The notes under the pieces: model-generated
The model's input: the letters and a program-made list of their open reading frames with translations, nothing else
The model's database searches: none
What the model was told of the DNA's origin: nothing
Source of the DNA: JACRBK01 sp964427955
GTDB lineage: Bacteria > Chloroflexota > Anaerolineae > Aggregatilineales > Aggregatilineaceae
Length of the DNA: 9,992 nucleotides
Assembly (NCBI GenBank): GCA_964427955.1
Contig: CAYRWY010000203.1
Coordinates: 1 to 9,992 of the forward strand
Direction: 5' to 3'
Made by a program: the position numbers and the translations under genes
In this document: in pieces, positions 1 to 6,888 of the stretch
Position numbering within the stretch: the first letter of the stretch is position 1
Layout of the letters: each line of letters begins with the position of its first letter

Positions 1-1797
1 CAGCGCATCCCCATGCCGCCCCAGCGCCAGCAGCGGCTCGACCTGGTTGATCCAGTACCATATGCTGGACGAATCTTCCTGCGACGCCCGCTCGTAGCTG
101 AGCAGCGCCTCTTCGCGGCGATCCATCGCTTCCAGTGCCAGCCCGCGCCCATTCCAGGCCCAGGCGTAATGCGGCTCCAGCTTGAGCGCCTGGTCGTAGG
201 CGGCGACGGCCTCTTTGTAGCGCCCCAGGCGGCGCAGCACCTGGCCGCGCTTGGCCCAACTTTCGGAGTGATCGCGGTTGAGCCGCAGGGCGCGCTCCAA
301 TGGGTTGAGCGCATCCTCGAACCGCTGCAAGGCGATCAGCTCGTCGGCCTGGTTGTACCAGAACCATACGTCGTCCGGCTGCAAGGTGGACGCCTGCCGG
401 AAGCACGCCAGCGCCTCTTCGTGGCGGCCCAGGGCGCTGAGCGCCAGCCCGCGTCCATTCCACGCCCAGGCGTATTCGGGCGCGAGTTCGACCGCCCGGC
501 TGTAGCTCGCCAGCGCCTCTTCGTGGCGGCCCAGGCGGCGCAGTGCCTGACCCTGCTTGGCCCAGGCGCGGATGTAGCGCGGATCGGCTTCCAGGGCGCG
601 CTTCAGAATCTCGATAGCCTCTTCCTGGCGCTTGAGCAGCACCAGCGTATCGCCCAGGTTGTACCAGTACAGCGGGTTGGACGGCTCCGCCTGCGCCGCG
701 CGGCTGTAGGCTTCGACCGCTTCGCCGTGCCGCGTCATGCCTTCGAGCGTGACGCCGCGCTCGTTCCAGGCCCAGGCATAATCGGGATCGAGCTTGACCG
801 CTTTCGACAGGCACGACAGCGCTTTGCCGAACTGGTCCAACTGGCGGTAGGTGTTGCCCAGCCGCGCCCAACTCCGCGCGTGTTCGGGGCTGACCTGGAT
901 CGCCTTTTCGAGCAAAGGGACGGCTTCGGCAAAGCGGTTGAGCAGCGTGAGCAGGTTGCCCTGGTTGTACCAGTGCCAGACGTCATCCGGCGCGAGATCG
1001 GAGGCGCGGTGGTAGGTCGCCAGCGCCTCGTCGTAACGCTTGAGCCGTTCGAGCACGATCCCCAGCCCATTCACCGCCCAGGCGTAATCGGGCTTGAGCC
1101 GCAGCGCCCGCTCATAGGCGTCTACGGCATCCTCGAAGCGGTCCAGGTAGCGATAAATCTGGCCGAGCTTGGCCCACGAATAAGCGTGCGCTGGGGCGAC
1201 GCGCGTCGCCTGCTGGGTGGGGGCCAGGGCTTCCTGGTAGCGTCCCATCTCGACCAGCATTTCGGATTGGTTGTACCAGTGCCAGACCTCGCCCGGCTGG
1301 TGGCGCGACGCCTGCTCGAACGCTTCCAGCGCCTCTTGCAGGCGGTCCATCGCCTTGAGCGCCAGCCCCTTGCCGTTCCAGGCCCAGGCGTAATGCGGAT
1401 TCAGTTCCAGCGCCCGGTTGTAGGCGTTCAGCGCCTCCGGGAAGCGTTCCAGCGCGCGGAAGACCTGGCCGCGCTTGGCCCAACTTTCGGCGTGGTAAGG
1501 ATCGATCTCCAGGGCACGATCCAGAATGGCCATCGAACCATCGTAGTCGCGCAGGGTATGCAGTGCCTCGGCCTGGTTGTACCACGCCCACACGTTGCCC
1601 GGCTGAAGCTGGGTCGCGGTCTGGTGCGCCGCCAATGCCCGCTCGATCTGGTTCATGCGTTCGAGCACCTGGCCTTTGCCGGTCCAGGCCCAGGCAAAGC
1701 GCGGATTGAGATCGAGCGCCCGGTCGTAACAGCCCAGCGCCTCTTCCGGGCGGTTGAGCAGGCGCAGCGTCCGGCCCTTGCGCGCCCAGGCCCAGGC
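1..1797 (-). repeat. TPR array with a 306-bp (three-TPR) higher-order period
   Basis: From residue 609 of the kinase the protein is unbroken 34-residue TPRs. They fall into three alternating types: A, with SWAKRGQ and RALxLxP; B, with AWAWNGxGLAL; and C, with VWxWYNQ and a weaker helix B. The A-B-C order repeats five complete times, and the sixth copy is cut by the window edge. In the DNA the conserved start of unit B recurs at 151, 457, 763, 1069, 1375 and 1681, exactly 306 bases apart with no indel. This indicates growth by duplication of a 102-residue block rather than of single TPRs. Confidence 0.95.
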
Positions 1798-3621
1798 CGA
1801 GAGCGGTTCAAGTTGCAGCACGTGGCTGTACACCGCCGACGCCTCTTCGAGATAGCCGAGTTCGGTCAGGCTGTAAGCCTTGTCCATCAACTCGCGCATT
1901 TCCATCGCCGGGCCATCCGCCTCCATGTCCGGCGGCGTGCCGGTCGCGGCTTCGTACAACTGCGCGAGGCGGCTCACGACGTCGCCCCAGGTTTGGGGGC
2001 GGTTGGCCGGGTCTTTTTCCAGGCAGGCCAGCACCAGATCGCGCACCGGCGGGGTGACGTGCGTGGCGGTTTCGGGAAAGGCGGGCTTTTTGGTCAGGTG
2101 CGCGTAGACCCACTCGGTCAGCAGCTTGGCCTCGAAGACGGTCTGCCGGGTGAGCATCTCGTACAGCACGCAGCCGAAGGCGTAAATGTCGGCGCGGGTA
2201 TCCACCGCCGCCGCGCGGCACTGCTCCGGCGACATGTAGGGCGGCGTGCCGACCACCATGCCCACGCGCGTCAGCCCGCTGTCTTTGGGACTTTCGTCGG
2301 CGACCGGCGGGCTTTCTTCCAGGTCGAACGAGCGCACCAGCCCGAAATCGGTCACTTTGGCGATGCCGTCGTGCCGGATCAGGATGTTGGCGGGCTTCAG
2401 GTCGCGGTGGACCAGGCCGGGAATCTGGCGCACGGCGTGCTGCATCCCCAGCGCGATGTGCAGGCCGAATTCGAGCGCGGTGGGCAGATCGATACGGTTA
2501 TGCCGAATCCAGCTCCGCAGGTCCGGCCCCAGTCCTTCCGGCCCGGAGATCTGTTCCAGGATGATGTGCGGGCGGCCTTCGAACTTCTGCACGCGCCGGG
2601 CCTGGACGATGTGCGGGTGTTTTTCGAGCATGATCCAGGTGCGCGCCTCTTTGGTGAAGCGGGCGACCGCGACCTCGTTCGAGAGCAGGTTGGCCTGGAA
2701 GGTCTTGAGCGCCACGGCCTGGTGATCTTCGTGATCGAAGCACAGGTACACGATCCCCATGCCGCCGCGCAGCACCTGCGCGACTTCGTAGCGCCCGTCG
2801 ATCTTGTCGCCGTAATTGAAGTCGCTGCCTTCGACCCGCCGCGCCGGGGCCGCGATCACCGGGGGGACCGACGATAAGCGCGGGCCGTGGTGGGTCTGTT
2901 CCGTTTCGACCTGGAAGATTTCCGACTTGTCGGAGCGCGTCTCGTTCAAGGGCGCGGGCATTTCCTCGGACGACAGCGACAGCACCGCCGATTCGAGATC
3001 CAGCCCTTCGTCCAGGTGGGTGACCAGCGCCTCCGGGTAGATTTCCGTTGCGGCTTCCACGGCCTGCTGTGGAGTGCGGTGGGGCAGGGGGGTGGCGTCG
3101 TCGCTCTGGGGTGGCGAGATGTACCACAGCGCCAGCAGTTGGGCGTCGTCGTGCAGGCCGGAGACACCTTGCTCGCTCGCTTCGGCCACCGTCCACAGGG
3201 CGACGGCGATATTGCGGCGCGAAGGCGCAGCACGGGCCGCCTGCATGATCCAGCGGGCATACGCCTCGTACGCCGCCACGCCCAGCGCGCGCTCCGGGCT
3301 GTCCAGCGCCGCCAATCCCTGCGCCGAGCGGTAGGCAAACAGCGTCTTGCCGACGTAGTACACCAGCAGCCGCCGGTCCGGCTCGACCAGTGACAGCCGC
3401 GCGCACAAATCGCCCAGGGCCAGGTAATCGTAGGGGTGGGGCAGATCGCGGCGCAGCGCCAGCCGTCCTAAGCGGCGCACCTCGTCATCCGGATCGGTGG
3501 CAAAGGGATCGGTCTGGTCCGCTTTGCGGCGGCGGTTGAGCAGCCGCTCCTCTTGATCGAGCGGCAGTGCCAGCGGGATCGCGCCGCTCTGGGGGACAGG
3601 AGGAATCTCGTTTGAAGTCAT
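1..3621 (-). CDS. Serine/threonine protein kinase with C-terminal TPR array (3' end outside window)
   Basis: The frame is open from an ATG at 3621 to the window edge (1207 codons) and its C-terminus is missing. Residues 1-265 are a mostly helical region I do not recognise. A PknB-type (Hanks) kinase domain follows at about 278-555: the Gly-rich loop GGMGIVY (286-292), Lys306 in VALK, HRDLKPAN with catalytic Asp407, DFG Asp425, GTPPYMSPEQ at 458-467 and DPANRP near 536. All catalytic residues are present, so an active cytosolic kinase is likely; I see no membrane segment. The first glycine of GxGxxG is absent (VLRGGMG). From about 575 the protein is tandem TPRs, expected to bind partner proteins. 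An in-frame TAA at 3637-3639 precedes the ATG and no Shine-Dalgarno is visible, so a short or absent leader is possible. It lies downstream of clp on the same strand across a 250-base spacer and may have its own promoter. Substrate unknown. Confidence 0.93.
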   Translation of the reverse strand, partial: MTSNEIPPVPQSGAIPLALPLDQEERLLNRRRKADQTDPFATDPDDEVRRLGRLALRRDLPHPYDYLALGDLCARLSLVEPDRRLLVYYVGKTLFAYRSAQGLAALDSPERALGVAAYEAYARWIMQAARAAPSRRNIAVALWTVAEASEQGVSGLHDDAQLLALWYISPPQSDDATPLPHRTPQQAVEAATEIYPEALVTHLDEGLDLESAVLSLSSEEMPAPLNETRSDKSEIFQVETEQTHHGPRLSSVPPVIAAPARRVEGSDFNYGDKIDGRYEVAQVLRGGMGIVYLCFDHEDHQAVALKTFQANLLSNEVAVARFTKEARTWIMLEKHPHIVQARRVQKFEGRPHIILEQISGPEGLGPDLRSWIRHNRIDLPTALEFGLHIALGMQHAVRQIPGLVHRDLKPANILIRHDGIAKVTDFGLVRSFDLEESPPVADESPKDSGLTRVGMVVGTPPYMSPEQCRAAAVDTRADIYAFGCVLYEMLTRQTVFEAKLLTEWVYAHLTKKPAFPETATHVTPPVRDLVLACLEKDPANRPQTWGDVVSRLAQLYEAATGTPPDMEADGPAMEMRELMDKAYSLTELGYLEEASAVYSHVLQLEPLSAWAWARKGRTLRLLNRPEEALGCYDRALDLNPRFAWAWTGKGQVLERMNQIERALAAHQTATQLQPGNVWAWYNQAEALHTLRDYDGSMAILDRALEIDPYHAESWAKRGQVFRALERFPEALNAYNRALELNPHYAWAWNGKGLALKAMDRLQEALEAFEQASRHQPGEVWHWYNQSEMLVEMGRYQEALAPTQQATRVAPAHAYSWAKLGQIYRYLDRFEDAVDAYERALRLKPDYAWAVNGLGIVLERLKRYDEALATYHRASDLAPDDVWHWYNQGNLLTLLNRFAEAVPLLEKAIQVSPEHARSWARLGNTYRQLDQFGKALSCLSKAVKLDPDYAWAWNERGVTLEGMTRHGEAVEAYSRAAQAEPSNPLYWYNLGDTLVLLKRQEEAIEILKRALEADPRYIRAWAKQGQALRRLGRHEEALASYSRAVELAPEYAWAWNGRGLALSALGRHEEALACFRQASTLQPDDVWFWYNQADELIALQRFEDALNPLERALRLNRDHSESWAKRGQVLRRLGRYKEAVAAYDQALKLEPHYAWAWNGRGLALEAMDRREEALLSYERASQEDSSSIWYWINQVEPLLALGRHGDAL

Positions 3622-3670
3622 AGAGGTAATTTCGATTTACTCAAGATGGAGATATTCCCTAAACTGGTTG

Positions 3671-3700
3671 GTGATATGCTCCGGAATATCGTGATACGCT
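3671..3700. repeat. Paired 10-bp direct repeats GTGATAYGCT upstream of the kinase gene
   Basis: GTGATATGCT at 3671-3680 and GTGATACGCT at 3691-3700 match at 9 of 10 bases, with start points exactly 20 bases apart (about two helical turns). They lie 50-80 bases upstream of the kinase start in the AT-richer spacer, where an operator could sit. No binding protein is known to me and chance is possible. A 25-codon frame on the minus strand (3637-3714, ATG to TAA) overlaps them but has no good ribosome site. Confidence 0.35.
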
Positions 3701-3744
3701 AACCCCAAAAGCATCTACAACTTCACGCGAGTCGGTGCGAAGTA

Positions 3745-3873
3745 TCACACATTCCAACGCTGACCACCCTCAGCGGTCTTGAATTCCTGAACGGTCAAAT
3801 ACCAGTTGGCGAGATCGATTGCCTGGTCGAGTGACTCAAGATGAGTTTCTTCAAGCCAACACCATTCTCGCAC
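3745..3873 (-). CDS. Small hypothetical protein (42 aa) directly behind the Clp ATPase gene
   Basis: A GTG at 3873 lies four bases after the clp stop codon and is preceded, seven bases away, by a GGTGGAG ribosome-site match that falls inside the last clp codons. This layout suits translational coupling. The product begins MREWCWLEETHLESLDQAID and ends QRWNV; it is acidic with four Trp residues and a likely amphipathic helix around residues 12-34. The same frame is open further upstream to a GTG at 3957 (70 residues), but that start would overlap clp by 80 bases and its GGAGG abuts the codon. Base composition is more AT-rich than in the neighbours. I recognise no family. It could be a real small protein, the remnant of a longer gene, or chance. 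Confidence 0.4.
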   Translation of the reverse strand: MREWCWLEETHLESLDQAIDLANWYLTVQEFKTAEGGQRWNV

Positions 3874-3877
3874 GATC

Positions 3878-6316
3878 TCACTCCACCTGACTCTTTGCCT
3901 CTGGCCGGACCGGTTCGGGACCGTCCACACTCCTGGTTTCAGAGGCTGCCGGACCACCCTCCGGCGTGCTGGCCGCGCCCGGCGGCTCGGTTTTGCGCAG
4001 GGCCAACTCGTCGCCCTCGATCACGACCCGGATCACGTCGCCCGGATGGAAGGTTTCTTCCAGCAGCGCGGTGCTCAGCGGACGGGTGAGCAGGCGTTGG
4101 ATCGCGCGGCGGAGCGGGCGCGCCCCGTTGGCCGGATCGTACCCTTCGCGCAAGATCAGTTCCCGCGCATCCTCGTCCAGCGTCAGCGTGATGTTCTGAG
4201 TGGTCAGCCGCTCGGTCACTTCGCGCATCTGCAAGTACAAAATCCCATTCAGCGCCTCGGTGGTCAGCGGTTTGAAGACCACCACCTCGTCCAGGCGGTT
4301 CAAAAATTCTGGGCGGAAGTGTTTCTTGAGATGAAAATCGTAATCGGGCAGTTGATCCGGCGTGGCGGTGAAGCCGAAGCCTTTACCCACGTCGCCCGTG
4401 CCGATGTTGCTGGTCATGATCCAGGCGGCGTGGCGGGCATCCGTCGTCACCCCCTGCGAGTCGGTCAGGCGGCCTTCGTCGAAGACTTGCAGGAAGATGT
4501 CGAACACCTCCGGTGCGGCTTTTTCCACTTCGTCCAGCAGCACCACGCTGTACGGCTTGCGGCGCAGGGCTTCGGTGAGCTGCCCGCCTTGTTCCATGCC
4601 CTTGTAGCCGGGGGGAGCACCGATCAGCCGCGCGACGGTGTGCTCGTCGTGGAATTCGGACATATCCAGGCGGATGATGGCGTCGTCGTCGTTGAACAGG
4701 AACTCGGCCAGGGCTTTAGCCAGCTCCGTTTTGCCCACGCCGCTCGGCCCCAGGAACAGGAAGACCCCGATCGGGCGCTTGGGATCGCCCAGTCCGGCGC
4801 GGTTCATCTTGATGGCGTCGGAGACGATGTTGATGGCGTGATCCTGTCCGATCACCCGCTGGCGCAGCGTGTCGCCCATGTGCGAGAAGCGCAGCCGCTC
4901 GTCCGCCGTCAGCTCGCTGACGGGGATGCCGGTCCACTCGCTCAGCACTTCGGTGATCGTCGCCGACGTGACCTCGAGCAGCGGCGCGCCCTCTTCGACG
5001 ACCTGATCCGGGCTGTTGGTCTGGATCACCATCCGGGCGCAGGCTTCGTCCAGCAGATCGAGCGCCTTGTCGGGCAGGCGGCGGTCGCGCATGTAGCGAT
5101 CCGAAAGCCGCACCGCCGCTTCGCGCGCTTCCGGCAGAATCTTGACTTTGTGGTGTTCCTCGTAACGCGTGTAGACATTCTCGACCACGACCAGCGACTC
5201 GGACACGCTTTGCTCGCGAATCTCAATCGTACGGAAGCGGCGATCCAGCGCCGGGTCTTTGGCGATGGCTTTGCGGTAATCTTCGAAGGTCGTGGCGCCG
5301 ATGCAGGTGATCTCGCCGCGCGCCAGGGCGGGCTTGAGGATGTTGGCAGCGTCCAGGTTGCTGTCGATGGTATCCCCCGCGCCGACGATGGTGTGAATCT
5401 CGTCGATGAACAGGATCACATCCGGCGCGTTTTTCACTTCGTCGATGATCCCGACGATCCGTTCCTCGAACTGGCCGCGCAGGCTGGTTCCGGCGACCAG
5501 CATCCCCACTTCCAGCCCGACCAACCGGCGGTTGTGGAGGAATTTGGGAGCACGGTCGTGCACGATGTCGTAGGCCAGCCCTTCGACCACCGCCGTTTTG
5601 CCCACGCCGGAATCGCCCAGCAGCAGCGGGTTGTTTTTCTTGCTGCGGCGTAGGGTGCGGGCCAGCATCCGGATTTCCAGCTCGCGCCCGATGGCCGGGC
5701 CGATTTTGCCCTGCCGGGCCTGCTCGGTCAGGTCGCGCCCATATTTGTCCAGCAGCGGGGTCGGCATCCGGCGGCTGGCTTCGGTCTCGTCGTCCAGCAG
5801 CGCGTGCGTGTGCGGCGACTCCAGGTGATCGAACATCAAATCGCCGAAGGCATCGCTGCTGCTGCCGACATCGTCCAACAACCGCTCGATCCAGCGCGCG
5901 AGATCGATCCCCTGCCGGATCAGGACGCGCGCCGCGACGCCTTCGCCCTCCTGGAGAATGGCGACGAGCGCCTGCGTCTCAGTCACGTAGCGATCTCCGG
6001 CATCGTCGGCCAGGTAGACCGCCATCGCCAGCACGCGGTGCATTCGCGGCGTCAGCGGGGGCCAATCGCTCACCATATCGTCGCCCGCGCCCACTTCGCG
6101 CCGGATCAGGTTGCGAATCTCGCGCGGCTCCAGGCCGGTCTCGACCAGCAGACGAGCCGCCGGACTGCCCGGCGTTTGGGTCAAAGCGTTGAAGAGGTGC
6201 TCGGTGCCCAGGTAATTGTGCCGCAGCCGGACCGCTTCTTCGACCGCACCGTCCAGCAGCATTCCACACCGCTTGCGGATTTCCTGTTCACTGATATTCA
6301 GGGGTGATTGTGACAT
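3878..6316 (-). CDS. Clp/Hsp100 AAA+ ATPase (ClpC/ClpA-like, two ATPase domains, no middle domain)
   Basis: This 812-residue class I Clp ATPase forms hexamers in the family and unfolds proteins by ATP-driven threading. It has a Clp-N domain at about 10-150. D1 has Walker A GDSGVGKT (234-241), Walker B LFIDE (302-306) and the DRRFR arginine finger (358-362). D2 has Walker A GPSGVGKT (523-530), Walker B VVLLDE (591-596), pore loop GYKG (570-573) and sensor-2 GARPLRR (731-737). D1 passes into D2 through about 35 residues, so the coiled-coil middle domain of ClpB and the shorter one of ClpC are missing. The usual aromatic D1 pore loop (KYRG) reads SLRG at 278-281. GFGF at 646-649 sits where ClpP-docking (LGF/IGF) loops occur, so ClpP partnership is possible. 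The last 35 residues are a Pro/Glu-rich tail. The start ATG at 6316 has no strong Shine-Dalgarno. No clpP is in the window. Confidence 0.93.
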   Translation of the reverse strand: MSQSPLNISEQEIRKRCGMLLDGAVEEAVRLRHNYLGTEHLFNALTQTPGSPAARLLVETGLEPREIRNLIRREVGAGDDMVSDWPPLTPRMHRVLAMAVYLADDAGDRYVTETQALVAILQEGEGVAARVLIRQGIDLARWIERLLDDVGSSSDAFGDLMFDHLESPHTHALLDDETEASRRMPTPLLDKYGRDLTEQARQGKIGPAIGRELEIRMLARTLRRSKKNNPLLLGDSGVGKTAVVEGLAYDIVHDRAPKFLHNRRLVGLEVGMLVAGTSLRGQFEERIVGIIDEVKNAPDVILFIDEIHTIVGAGDTIDSNLDAANILKPALARGEITCIGATTFEDYRKAIAKDPALDRRFRTIEIREQSVSESLVVVENVYTRYEEHHKVKILPEAREAAVRLSDRYMRDRRLPDKALDLLDEACARMVIQTNSPDQVVEEGAPLLEVTSATITEVLSEWTGIPVSELTADERLRFSHMGDTLRQRVIGQDHAINIVSDAIKMNRAGLGDPKRPIGVFLFLGPSGVGKTELAKALAEFLFNDDDAIIRLDMSEFHDEHTVARLIGAPPGYKGMEQGGQLTEALRRKPYSVVLLDEVEKAAPEVFDIFLQVFDEGRLTDSQGVTTDARHAAWIMTSNIGTGDVGKGFGFTATPDQLPDYDFHLKKHFRPEFLNRLDEVVVFKPLTTEALNGILYLQMREVTERLTTQNITLTLDEDARELILREGYDPANGARPLRRAIQRLLTRPLSTALLEETFHPGDVIRVVIEGDELALRKTEPPGAASTPEGGPAASETRSVDGPEPVRPEAKSQVE

Positions 6317-6358
6317 CCCGATATTTCATCTTTTCGCCGAACTATCCGATTTGCCCCA

Positions 6359-6386
6359 AGTATACCAGGACTCGGCCCACTGTCGG
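6359..6386 (-). promoter_or_regulatory. Candidate extended -10 promoter of the Clp ATPase gene
   Basis: On the minus strand TATACT (6359-6364) is preceded by TGG, giving an extended -10 (TGnTATACT). CCGACA (6381-6386) lies 16 bases upstream as a -35 matching four of six consensus bases. Transcription would begin near 6352 and leave a leader of about 36 bases before the ATG at 6316. Neither a CIRCE (TTAGCACTC-N9-GAGTGCTAA) nor a full HAIR heat-shock operator is present. Confidence 0.5.
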
Positions 6387-6416
6387 CACTTTTGGGACGA
6401 CTTATTTTGACGCCGC

Positions 6417-6450
6417 TTGTCTGTTGGCGAAGTTTGAGTACACTCTAAGC
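6417..6450 (+). promoter_or_regulatory. Candidate MerR promoter/operator
   Basis: TTGTCT (6417-6422) and TACACT (6439-6444) are 16 bases apart and make a plausible promoter for the MerR gene. Lying across the -10 is the imperfect palindrome TTTGAGTACACTCTAAG (6433-6449), whose half-sites TTTGAGT and TTAGAGT agree at six of seven bases around a 2-base centre. The GAGT-N2-ACTC form resembles operators of the NmlR/AdhR branch of MerR proteins (CTTGGAGT-N2-ACTCCAAG-like), so autoregulation is the simplest reading. The promoter assignment is weaker than the palindrome. Confidence 0.5.
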
Positions 6451-6483
6451 AGTCGCGAGGAAGGTGAATCTGAAGGAGGTCCG

Positions 6484-6885
6484 ATGACCGACGAAGCCTT
6501 GACTATTCAAGAAGTGGCGGAGATGACCGGGTTGAGCGCGCACACGCTGCGCTATTACGAGCGGATCGGCCTGATCCAGCCGGTGGATCGCGCCGCCAGC
6601 GGCCATCGCCGCTACTCCCGCGATGACCTGGGCTGGATTGAGTTTCTCAAGAAGCTGCGCATGACGGGAATGCCGATCCGCGAGATGAAGCTGTACGCAG
6701 ATTTGATGTGGCAGGGCGATCATACGACCGTGGCCCGGCGGCGGCTGCTCGAACGCCACCGCGATCGGATGCAGCGCAAGGTCCAGGAATTGAACGAAAC
6801 CCTGGAATGCATCGAGTGGAAGATCGCGCATTACCGGGAGCTGGAGCTGCCCGAACCGGTGAACGAGCTGGTCGCCGCCGGGTAG
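6484..6885 (+). CDS. MerR-family transcriptional regulator (NmlR/AdhR-like)
   Basis: This 133-residue DNA-binding regulator opens with the MerR winged helix-turn-helix: LTIQEVAEMTGLSAHTLRYY at 6-25, the GL(I)xP turn near 29-33 and GHRRYSRDDL at 40-49. TGMPIREMKLYADL at 61-74 follows, then a dimerising coiled coil at about 82-120. The HTH and the short C-terminus without a ligand domain place it near NmlR/AdhR. B. subtilis AdhR is reported to sense electrophiles through Cys52; here the only cysteine is Cys109, so that mechanism may not apply. The start is the ATG behind AAGGAGGT at 6473-6480; the frame stays open upstream to 6304, but that stretch holds the promoter and operator. The gene is divergent from clp, 167 bases apart, and converges on the lipoprotein gene with only three bases between their stop codons. 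Confidence 0.92.
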   Translation: MTDEALTIQEVAEMTGLSAHTLRYYERIGLIQPVDRAASGHRRYSRDDLGWIEFLKKLRMTGMPIREMKLYADLMWQGDHTTVARRRLLERHRDRMQRKVQELNETLECIEWKIAHYRELELPEPVNELVAAG

Positions 6886-6888
6886 CCG

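Noticed and set aside
1..1797. 306-base periodic repeats as a possible CRISPR or satellite array
   Set aside because: The period encodes three 34-residue TPRs in frame, so it is a protein repeat.
13..2877. 954-codon open frame on the plus strand
   Set aside because: It is the exact complement, in codon register, of the kinase/TPR gene. Its product is repetitive only because the TPRs are, and long antisense frames are usual in GC-rich DNA.
3637..3714. 25-codon frame on the minus strand before the kinase
   Set aside because: No convincing ribosome site and it coincides with the direct repeats; too short to support as a gene.
4046..5653. 535-codon open frame on the plus strand
   Set aside because: Antisense shadow of the Clp ATPase gene, which has all Hsp100 motifs on the other strand.
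6433..6449. HAIR (HspR) heat-shock operator in front of clp
   Set aside because: The half-sites are separated by 2 rather than 7 bases and the adjacent regulator lacks HspR features.
6304..6483. Upstream extension of the MerR frame to an ATG at 6304
   Set aside because: The extension holds the promoter and operator and has no MerR-like sequence; the strong AAGGAGGT points to the ATG at 6484.
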